In this document: piece after piece, positions 1 to 4,709 of the stretch
Position numbering within the stretch: the stretch's first letter is position 1
Layout: each line of letters opens with the position of its first letter
Source: Syntrophaceae bacterium CG2_30_49_12
GTDB taxonomy: Bacteria > Desulfobacterota > Syntrophia > Syntrophales > CG2-30-49-12
Length of the DNA: 18,475 nt
Direction of reading: 5' to 3'
Assembly: GCA_001873675.1 (NCBI GenBank)
Contig: MNZP01000104.1
Location: 1 to 18,475, forward strand
Program-made: the position numbers and the translations under genes
The notes under the pieces: generated by a model
What the model was told of the DNA's origin: nothing
The model's input: the letters and a program-made list of their open reading frames with translations, nothing else
Databases searched by the model: none

Positions 1-318
1 AGATTTAATATCCTCTCCAAAAAAGAGGGTTTCTGTCAGTTCTCTGATGGCCTTCTCCTCATGTACAGTTACATACTTTTTGCTCACATAGTTCATATCT
101 CCTGTCCTCGCCTCGGGAAGGTCATGGACAAGACATATTTTCAGAACCTTCAATTCATCCACGTCAGCTTCCAGTTTACATAAGGTATAGCCGATGAAGA
201 TTGTACGTAAGATGTGCTCAGCCACCGATTCGCTCCCGGAACCGAAAAACTGATAACCCGTGCGGGGGGTTTTCTTCAACATGCCGACTTCAAACAGAAA
301 ATCTACGATACCCTGCAT
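1..318 (-). CDS. HD-domain phosphohydrolase (HDDC2/YfbR-like), partial
   Basis: This is the N-terminal 106 residues of a protein whose C-terminus runs off the left edge. The residues H35, H65-D66 and E69 in the context LVHDLPEARTGD are the HD signature of the HDDC2/YfbR-like branch of metal-dependent phosphohydrolases, several of which are 5'-deoxynucleotidases. Family members are usually about 180-200 residues, so a little over half is visible. The ATG at 318 has a GGAG Shine-Dalgarno and follows the stop of the upstream small gene by 15 bases, so the two are likely cotranscribed. The substrate cannot be told from this fragment. Confidence 0.8.
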   Translation of the reverse strand, partial: MQGIVDFLFEVGMLKKTPRTGYQFFGSGSESVAEHILRTIFIGYTLCKLEADVDELKVLKICLVHDLPEARTGDMNYVSKKYVTVHEEKAIRELTETLFFGEDIKS

Positions 319-333
319 ATTACTCCTCACTCC

Positions 334-552
334 TCACTCCTTACTTAGCAACTTGATCCTGTTTGCCATCATCTCGGAAACCCTTCTCATCTGCATCTGA
401 AGCGCCGCTATCCCTTCCGGTTTCATGGTTATCAATTTATCCAACTGTCCTTTCCAGTGTTCCAAGACGGCTATTTCATTCTCTTTCAGCTTTTTTTCGA
501 ACCGTAGTTGGTATTCTCTCATAAAGGCTGCTTCTTTATCCATGTCTGCCAT
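334..552 (-). CDS. Small charged helical protein of unknown function
   Basis: A 72-residue protein that I do not recognise. It has no signal peptide or membrane segment. It is rich in Lys, Glu, Met and Leu, and its heptad-like spacing from about residue 8 to the end suggests one or two long helices, possibly a coiled coil. It is likely real: an ideal AGGAGG Shine-Dalgarno (560-565) lies 7 bases before the ATG, and a good sigma-70 promoter (579-606) lies just upstream. It is the first gene of a two-gene unit with the HD phosphohydrolase. No function can be assigned. Confidence 0.65.
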   Translation of the reverse strand: MADMDKEAAFMREYQLRFEKKLKENEIAVLEHWKGQLDKLITMKPEGIAALQMQMRRVSEMMANRIKLLSKE

Positions 553-578
553 AGTTCATCCTCCTCTGAAAGGGAGTT

Positions 579-606
579 ATTATATCATCTAAGTTTTTTC
601 TTGCAA
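579..606 (-). promoter_or_regulatory. Sigma-70 promoter for the 552/318 genes
   Basis: On the minus strand a -35 TTGCAA (601-606) is followed, after 16 bases, by a perfect -10 TATAAT (579-584). Transcription would start near 572 and read the small helical protein and the HD phosphohydrolase. It is back-to-back with the plus-strand promoter at 639-667. Confidence 0.65.
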
Positions 607-638
607 CCACGAAATTGGAACACCCCTGAACTAACTTC

Positions 639-667
639 TTGACAAGAATTAAACATATCCCTAATAT
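639..667 (+). promoter_or_regulatory. Consensus sigma-70 promoter for the NIL ferredoxin
   Basis: TTGACA (639-644), a 17-base spacer and TAATAT (662-667) match consensus at 11 of 12 positions with ideal spacing. The start of transcription would be near 674. That lies downstream of the TTG at 668, so the promoter rules out the longer reading frame and places translation at the ATG at 701. Confidence 0.75.
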
Positions 668-700
668 TTGAGAAAAATTTCAGGAGATTTTGCAGAAAAC

Positions 701-1111
701 ATGTACTCGAAAAAGGTAGTAATACGCTATCCGGCAGATATTGTGGGACAACCCATAATATATCAATTAGTGAAGGAGTATGACCTCGTGTTCAATATCC
801 TCAAGGCGCGGGTCTTCCCCCGGCGAGAGGGTATGATGGTGCTTGAGCTTGCCGGTTTGAAAGAAAACTTTGACGGCGGGGTCCGCTTTCTAAAAGAAAA
901 GGGACTCAGGGTCGAGCCCCTTTCAAAAAGCGTCAGCCAGAATTCAGAAAAATGTGTGCACTGTGGAGCCTGTACGGCTTTCTGTCCCACGGATGCCCTG
1001 TCCCTTGAGAGACCATCCATGAAGGTTCTTTTCGATCCGGAAAAGTGCAGCGGATGCGAATTCTGCGTAACAGCCTGCCCTACAAGAGCCATGGAGGTCA
1101 ACCTCTTCTAA
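701..1111 (+). CDS. NIL-domain ferredoxin with two [4Fe-4S] clusters
   Basis: A 136-residue cytoplasmic protein. Residues 1-75 resemble the NIL domain, a ferredoxin-fold ligand-binding module also found at the C-terminus of methionine ABC transporter ATPases. Residues 80-130 are a dicluster ferredoxin with two full motifs, C85-x2-C88-x2-C91-x3-C95-P and C116-x2-C119-x2-C122-x3-C126-P. In methanogens and many anaerobes NIL-ferredoxins of this layout work with a DUF39 protein in making homocysteine from aspartate semialdehyde; no DUF39 gene is visible here, so that role is inference. I chose ATG 701 because the in-frame TTG at 668 overlaps the promoter -10 box. An AGGAG (682-686) sits 14 bases upstream, a long spacing. 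Confidence 0.85.
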   Translation: MYSKKVVIRYPADIVGQPIIYQLVKEYDLVFNILKARVFPRREGMMVLELAGLKENFDGGVRFLKEKGLRVEPLSKSVSQNSEKCVHCGACTAFCPTDALSLERPSMKVLFDPEKCSGCEFCVTACPTRAMEVNLF

Positions 1112-1148
1112 CATGAGTCATCTAAAGGTCACTATAGTTAAAGGTAGT

Positions 1149-1265
1149 TAAAGGGGACGGTTCTCTTTATTTTTACTCTATTGTCTTTATCGCCCCTGTC
1201 CTTGGCATGGTTTGAATTTACTCTTGTTTGCCGGCTTTATTAACTAAAGAGAACCGTCCCCTTTA
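1149..1265. repeat. Short inverted-repeat element (REP/MITE-like)
   Basis: Two perfect 21-bp inverted arms, 1149-1169 and 1245-1265, each built around AAAGGGGACGGTTCTCTTTA, enclose 75 bases with no coding signal. The left arm is preceded by short direct repeats of TAGTTAAAGG. Intergenic repeats with this GGGGACGGTTCTC core are, from memory, frequent in deltaproteobacterial genomes and resemble those linked to REP-associated tyrosine transposases; no transposase is present. The right arm abuts an orphan activator fragment, so insertion or a rearrangement here may have removed the rest of that gene. Confidence 0.7.
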
Positions 1266-1446
1266 TTTCCCTTTATTTCTTAAAGAGGCACGGGATGCCT
1301 TTGAAAAAGGGTACATCGTCAATCTCCTCGAACTCACAAAAGGCAATGTCAGCAGGGCTGCAGAACTGGCAGGAAAATACCGGACCGATTTTTATAACCT
1401 CCTGAAAAAGCATCACCTCAAATCTGAGGATTTTAAAAACAGATGA
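1266..1446 (+). pseudogene. C-terminal remnant of a sigma-54 activator (Fis-type HTH)
   Basis: About 55 codons encode the final helix-turn-helix of an NtrC-family enhancer-binding protein. The segment KGNVSRAAELAGKYRTDFYN matches the usual GNVSRAA.LAG..R.NFY.LL.KH pattern, and the frame ends in a natural stop. The receiver and AAA+ parts (normally about 380 residues) are absent: the sequence upstream is the inverted-repeat element. An open frame does run from a TTG at 1228 through the right repeat arm, so a 72-residue fusion could be made, but it has no clear ribosome-binding site. I call it a gene remnant. Translation of the isolated domain as a DNA-binding peptide cannot be excluded. Confidence 0.75.
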
Positions 1447-1474
1447 CCTATTGTGTCTCTACTTTTCCTTCGCT

Positions 1475-1490
1475 GTATGAAATTCCATAC
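1475..1490. promoter_or_regulatory. Upstream palindrome 1 (candidate enhancer site)
   Basis: GTATGAAATTCCATAC is a 16-bp palindrome with 14 of 16 positions symmetric (arms GTATG/CATAC). Its centre lies about 206 bases upstream of the predicted start from the sigma-54 promoter at 1663-1678. A near-identical palindrome lies 84 bp downstream. This is a likely binding site for a dimeric activator; the protein is not known. Confidence 0.6.
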
Positions 1491-1558
1491 ACATACAAAT
1501 AAGATTGAATTTTCGCTAAACTAATACCGCATTATCCGAATTTTCAAATCCCTCCAGC

Positions 1559-1574
1559 GTATGGATATCCCTAC
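1559..1574. promoter_or_regulatory. Upstream palindrome 2 (candidate enhancer site)
   Basis: GTATGGATATCCCTAC is again symmetric at 14 of 16 positions and shares the GTATGRA...CCNTAC pattern with the site at 1475-1490. Centre-to-centre distance is 84 bp, eight turns of B-DNA, so both sites face the same side. It lies about 122 bases before the predicted transcription start, a usual distance for sigma-54 enhancer sites. Confidence 0.6.
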
Positions 1575-1612
1575 AAAAGATCTTTTCTAAAAAGTTAAAA
1601 ACCATATCTGTC

Positions 1613-1645
1613 AATCAACAATTTGCTTTTATTATCAAGCTGTTA
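1613..1645 (+). promoter_or_regulatory. Two IHF consensus matches between enhancer and promoter
   Basis: AATCAACAATTTG (1613-1625) and TATCAAGCTGTTA (1633-1645) both fit the IHF consensus WATCAANNNNTTR at every position, on the same strand and 20 bases apart. They lie between the palindromes and the sigma-54 promoter, where IHF bends DNA in many sigma-54 systems. The region is AT-rich, which raises the chance of accidental matches, so the pair is suggestive only. Confidence 0.45.
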
Positions 1646-1662
1646 ATAAAATGGCGTCCTTT

Positions 1663-1678
1663 TGGCATGCCCTTTGCT
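1663..1678 (+). promoter_or_regulatory. Sigma-54 (RpoN) -24/-12 promoter
   Basis: TGGCATGCCCTTTGCT matches the sigma-54 consensus TGGCAC-N5-TTGCW with one change (C to T) and the obligatory ten bases between the GG at 1664-1665 and the GC at 1676-1677. The predicted start of transcription is near 1689, about 21 bases before the ATG of the exported protein at 1710. No good sigma-70 promoter competes here. Confidence 0.7.
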
Positions 1679-1709
1679 TTAATTACTTTACAAAAAAGGG
1701 GGAGAATTT

Positions 1710-2141
1710 ATGAAAAGAAATATAGTGATGGCTCTGGTTGGATTTGCCTTCCTCGGGACATCTTACTTACTGTCCCCGGAAAGAACATCAGCAGAAGTGA
1801 ACGTTCATGTCGGCATAGGTCTGCCTTTACCCATTGTCTTGATCCCGGCGGCGCCCGCAGTGGTTTGCATTCCGGACACGCCTGTTTATTACGCGCCGGA
1901 TGTGGGAATAGACATTTTCTTTTATTCCGGCCACTGGTACCGCCCATACAGGGGGTACTGGTACAGGGCAACTTATTACAATGGCCCGTGGGCGTATTTG
2001 CCTCCCCAAAGAGTTCCGGCTGTGCTGGTTCATCTACCAGCCAATAATTACAATGTTCCGCCTGGTCATCAGAGAATACCGTATGGACAGCTTAAAAAAC
2101 ATTGGAAGAGATGGGATAAAGGGCAACAAAGTAAACACTGA
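1710..2141 (+). CDS. Small exported Tyr/Trp-rich protein of unknown function
   Basis: A 143-residue protein with a Sec signal peptide (Lys-Arg start, hydrophobic residues 5-21, cleavage probably after TSA at about 28). The mature part begins with a valine-rich strand, then has an aromatic block around residues 70-95 with repeated YW and WYRP patterns, and a basic tail. Similar unnamed periplasmic or outer-membrane-associated proteins occur in other deltaproteobacteria, by recollection. A GGGGGAG Shine-Dalgarno precedes the ATG, and the gene is expected to be under the sigma-54 promoter at 1663. The same frame stays open for 29 codons after the TGA, with similar composition, so the protein may be a slightly truncated version (see 2142-2231). 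Confidence 0.75.
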   Translation: MKRNIVMALVGFAFLGTSYLLSPERTSAEVNVHVGIGLPLPIVLIPAAPAVVCIPDTPVYYAPDVGIDIFFYSGHWYRPYRGYWYRATYYNGPWAYLPPQRVPAVLVHLPANNYNVPPGHQRIPYGQLKKHWKRWDKGQQSKH

Positions 2142-2231
2142 AAACACTATGACGACTATGCGGAAAGACAGCCCCGGGGGGAACAGAACAGAAAGGAGGT
2201 GGTGACATCTCACTATGATAACCGATGGTAA
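2142..2231 (+). other. In-frame continuation beyond the TGA of the exported protein
   Basis: After the TGA at 2139-2141 the same frame runs 29 sense codons to a TAA at 2229-2231. The predicted peptide, starting KHYDDYAERQPRGEQNRK and ending HYDNRW, continues the basic, Tyr/Trp-rich character of the protein before it. This suggests a recent nonsense mutation, a sequencing or assembly error, or stop-codon readthrough. It has no start signal of its own that fits this frame. Confidence 0.4.
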
Positions 2232-2261
2232 CTAAAATAAAAAGATAGGAGGTTTTCGAAG

Positions 2262-2564
2262 ATGAAAGTAATTAACATCAAGTCAAGAAAGTTGGTTTCT
2301 ATGCTGGTTGTTGCCCTGTTCATGATCTCTTTTGCCGGACTGGCAGTTTCCCAGGAGTCACAGGGGACAGAGGTGGAAAAAGTGACAGGGATAATTAGCG
2401 CCATAAGTCCTGATACTGGCCGGGTGCGGATAAAGGATGCATCCGGCAGGGGAATAACTTTAACCGCCGGTTCGGGTGTAGACCTTAAGGACTTTAGTGT
2501 GGGCGATCAAGTGGTGGTAGAACACACTCGTGACATGGTTATCAAGTCAATCACCAAACAGTAA
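2262..2564 (+). CDS. Small periplasmic beta-barrel-like protein
   Basis: A 100-residue protein with a clear signal peptide (hydrophobic residues 12-26, cleavage probably near AVS-Q). The mature 70 residues contain a repeated pattern of short beta strands (VTGIISAISPDTGRVRIKD, then ITLTAG, then VGDQVVVEH), as in small OB-like or DUF5666-type periplasmic domains. I do not recognise a specific family. The ATG has an ideal AGGAGG Shine-Dalgarno. It follows the exported protein at 1710 without an obvious new promoter and is followed by a strong terminator, so the two probably share the sigma-54-dependent transcript. Confidence 0.75.
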   Translation: MKVINIKSRKLVSMLVVALFMISFAGLAVSQESQGTEVEKVTGIISAISPDTGRVRIKDASGRGITLTAGSGVDLKDFSVGDQVVVEHTRDMVIKSITKQ

Positions 2565-2589
2565 GAGTAAAAAGTAAAAACTGAGTCTT

Positions 2590-2626
2590 GAGGCTCTGTC
2601 TCATCGTGAGGCAGAGCCTCTTCTTT
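2590..2626 (+). terminator. Rho-independent terminator after the 1710-2564 operon
   Basis: A 14-bp stem, 2590-2603 paired with 2607-2620, has one internal mismatch (G:T when transcribed) and a three-base loop TCG. It is followed by TTCTTT. It lies 25 bases after the stop codon and closes the sigma-54 transcript. Confidence 0.85.
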
Positions 2627-2707
2627 ATGCTTTAAGGAAGCCTTTGCAGGTTCAGGCATTTGCTGTTAAGGCGGCAGCCGGTGTTTCAATGAAAGGAGAA
2701 AAGAGAG

Positions 2708-3082
2708 ATGGGTAAAAGATTGGCATATAATTGTTTTTACTTTGAGAATGCGGATATTCACTTCGATTTTGACAAATTCTCCCTCACCAGTGAAGCAAGA
2801 GAGATATTGGCAAAGAAGGCTTCCTGGCTTCAGAATTATACTAATGTGAAAATCCGGATTGAGGGATACTGTGATGAACGGGGGAGCAATGAGTATAACA
2901 TGGCTCTGGGGGAGAGAAGAGCAAACAGTGCTATGGAGTACCTGGTCACTGCTGGAGTTGAGGCTTCCATGATTTCCACTATCAGTTATGGCAAGGAGAA
3001 ACCCCCGGATCCAGGACACAATGAGGATGCATGGGCTAAGAATAGAAGGGCGCACTTCAGGATAGTTGCTATTAATTATTAA
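2708..3082 (+). CDS. OmpA/Pal C-terminal domain protein lacking a signal peptide
   Basis: A 124-residue protein that is nearly all OmpA-like peptidoglycan-binding domain. It has the Pal-type start IHFDFDK (residues 18-24), the GYCDERGSNEYNMALGERRA motif (about 57-76), and the late SYGKEKP and NRRAHF motifs. Pal proteins normally begin with a lipoprotein signal, but here only about 17 residues precede the domain and no signal peptide or lipobox Cys is seen. A good AAAGGAG Shine-Dalgarno precedes the ATG. The upstream frame closes at once (TGA 2690-2692), so no longer start exists. It closely resembles the C-terminal domain of the lipoprotein at 4710-5882 and may be a degraded copy. Export by another route is not evident. 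Confidence 0.75.
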   Translation: MGKRLAYNCFYFENADIHFDFDKFSLTSEAREILAKKASWLQNYTNVKIRIEGYCDERGSNEYNMALGERRANSAMEYLVTAGVEASMISTISYGKEKPPDPGHNEDAWAKNRRAHFRIVAINY

Positions 3083-3107
3083 ATTAGGATTGTAAAGGAG
3101 GTACCGT

Positions 3108-3458
3108 ATGCGGGTAAATAAACCTTTCTCAGCATTGATTACTCTTGTGTTTATCATCAGCCTTGTAATACTAAATTTTCCTTCCTCATCAATGGCTGTC
3201 AGCAGTTTATATAGCCCAAAGGCGAGTAATCACTATTTGGTAAATCGCAAGGATGATATTTCAAAGATTCTATCTGTTTTAGAAAAAAAGACAGGAGATC
3301 AGAAATTAGTAGAAAAGGCGAAAGACAAATTACTTACCCTGAACGAAGGTAGAATACGGCTAATATCTTCTCTCTGTGAGCGAACTTCTCACGACAGTTA
3401 CTCAGCAGGTGCAAACATTGCTTTCCTCTTGAGTATTACCTTAATTATTTTCTCTTGA
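3108..3458 (+). CDS. PA2779-like small membrane/exported protein
   Basis: A 116-residue protein with an N-terminal hydrophobic segment (residues 8-30; signal peptide or anchor), a charged helical middle (about 45-90) and a hydrophobic C-terminal segment (about 100-116). This layout, including the run ISKILSVLEKK and an LxxLNEGRI-like stretch where family members carry an LSDEQI-type motif, resembles PA2779-family proteins, which commonly sit beside a PA2778-type C39 cysteine peptidase. The remnant of such a peptidase lies at 4348-4640, supporting the call. The C-terminal helix is shorter than usual. An AAGGAGGT Shine-Dalgarno precedes the ATG. The function of the family is unknown. Confidence 0.5.
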   Translation: MRVNKPFSALITLVFIISLVILNFPSSSMAVSSLYSPKASNHYLVNRKDDISKILSVLEKKTGDQKLVEKAKDKLLTLNEGRIRLISSLCERTSHDSYSAGANIAFLLSITLIIFS

Positions 3459-3480
3459 TTTTAATTACTTAGAAGATTTC

Positions 3481-4347
3481 ATGAAGGGTTCATTACGTAT
3501 TTTATATCATATTGTTGTAATTGTTCTGAGCGCGGCGATAGCCCTGTCTCTGCCCTATGCTGCCAGCTTTATTGCCCGGAAATTTCTGGCCTTCTGGTCT
3601 CTAATAGAGGACGAGACGACATTCCTCGTATCTATAGAGATAGCCTGTGCAATGTTGCTCATTTTTTCCTTAAATTATATTGGAAGAAGCTGGAAGGACA
3701 GGAAGCTTGCCAATGCAGCAAAGAGTGCTGGCCTGGCCTTTGCACTTTCCAGGAAGGGGCGCTTTACACAGAAAAGGATCAAGAGGTTGAAAGAAAAGCA
3801 GGGAATTGCAAGGGATATAATGGTAATAGGCTCAACAGGTTTTCGAACCTTTGTAGATTCAAAGGGAGACATGCATGAGGTAATAAAGGACTGCCGTAAG
3901 GCAAAGATAATGCTTCTTAATCCATATAGTGAAGGTGCGAGCATACGCGCATCAAGCATTCCTGAACCTGATATAACCACAGATCACTTCCATGAGCAGA
4001 TAAAAAAGAGTATAGACTTCATTAAAGGGCTTAATGAGGTCCGGAGAAATGTGAAAATGAAGCTCTACAATGATGTACCTTTCTTAAAATTAACTATCCT
4101 GGGCGACTATATCTGGGTACAGCACTATCACGCAGGGATGGATGTAAAAGCCATGCCGGAATATGTATTTAAACATAACCAGAATTCCAGCGGCTTTTAT
4201 GCCCCTTTTTATCAATATTTTCTGAGCAGATGGAATGATCCCGAAATACCAGAATATGACTTTGATACGGAAGCACTCATTTACAGAGACAAGGCCGGGA
4301 ATGAGATAAGAAGGGAAGAGTTTAATTTGACATGTGATAATAACTGA
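3481..4347 (+). CDS. Two-helix membrane protein with cytoplasmic PLD-like domain, unknown
   Basis: A 288-residue protein. Residues 7-33 and 46-67 are two membrane helices. The rest is soluble and probably cytoplasmic, with basic residues 70-105 just after the second helix. The stretch IMVIGSTGFRTFVDSKGD (about 113-130), then AKIMLLNPYSEGA, and later KMKLYNDVPFLKLTILGDYI with WVQHYH, resemble the strands of phospholipase-D-like nucleotidyl or lipid enzymes, but I see no HxKxxxxD motif. I do not recognise a named family. It lies between a PA2779-like gene and a PA2778-type peptidase remnant. The Shine-Dalgarno is weak (AGAAG). Loss of the catalytic motif, or a sensor role, is possible. Confidence 0.7.
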   Translation: MKGSLRILYHIVVIVLSAAIALSLPYAASFIARKFLAFWSLIEDETTFLVSIEIACAMLLIFSLNYIGRSWKDRKLANAAKSAGLAFALSRKGRFTQKRIKRLKEKQGIARDIMVIGSTGFRTFVDSKGDMHEVIKDCRKAKIMLLNPYSEGASIRASSIPEPDITTDHFHEQIKKSIDFIKGLNEVRRNVKMKLYNDVPFLKLTILGDYIWVQHYHAGMDVKAMPEYVFKHNQNSSGFYAPFYQYFLSRWNDPEIPEYDFDTEALIYRDKAGNEIRREEFNLTCDNN

Positions 4348-4640
4348 GGATCAGCAAAAGGGACACTGAACCTGGATATGGTTTTATATGTCCGGAAAAA
4401 AGGTTTGCAAGTTATCCGGTATCGGGGTAATATAAAAGATCTCAAGAAGAATATTGATCTGGGATATCCGGTCATCGTCATGGTAGATTATGGCTTTTGT
4501 TTTGGGTCTATCAACGGAATCATTTTATGATGGTGGTCGGCGATGATAAAGAGTCAAGAGAAGTTTGGAGAAGAGAGTCGAAAATAAAAGAGAAAGGAGA
4601 AAAACACGGGGGTAAGGGAAAAGGAAGGTTTAAAGACTGA
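4348..4640 (+). pseudogene. Frameshifted remnant of a PA2778-type C39 cysteine peptidase
   Basis: From 4357 to 4507 one frame encodes GTLNLDMVLYVRKKGLQV, then a KDLKKNIDLGYPVIVMVDYG stretch, the middle part of PA2778-family C39-like peptidases. The frame then shifts near 4504-4509, and the next frame reads YQRNHFMMVVGDDKESREVW, which contains the catalytic-His motif NHFMVVVG. After that it becomes purine-rich nonsense and stops at 4640. The N-terminal third with the catalytic Cys is missing: the first frame is preceded directly by the stop of the membrane protein at 4347. The gene is thus deleted at both ends and frameshifted. C39-like peptidases cut at double-glycine-type sites or act in export; this one cannot be active. 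Confidence 0.75.
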
Positions 4641-4709
4641 ATCGGGAGAGGAAACTAAAACTTTGTAAATCACAAGATTTATCCAAGTAAAGGAGAACAG
4701 GAGGTTGAT

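Noticed and set aside
763..1101. Minus-strand frame of 112 codons over the ferredoxin gene.
   Set aside because: It is antisense to two perfect ferredoxin motifs and lacks a start signal.
1981..2205. A 74-codon plus-strand frame overlapping the end of the exported protein.
   Set aside because: It starts inside that gene with no ribosome-binding site; the in-frame extension of the exported protein explains the coding-like character of 2142-2231 better.
2640..2665. A possible sigma-54 promoter before the Pal-like gene (GGCATTTGCTG).
   Set aside because: The GG to GC spacing is 5 or 11 bases, not 10, so it does not fit.
2666..3157. A 163-codon minus-strand frame across the Pal-like gene.
   Set aside because: The plus strand encodes a clear OmpA domain with a good ribosome-binding site; the antisense product shows no recognisable features.
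4556..4640. Purine-rich stretch considered as a repeat or regulatory tract.
   Set aside because: It has no periodicity and is best explained as decayed sequence at the end of the peptidase pseudogene.
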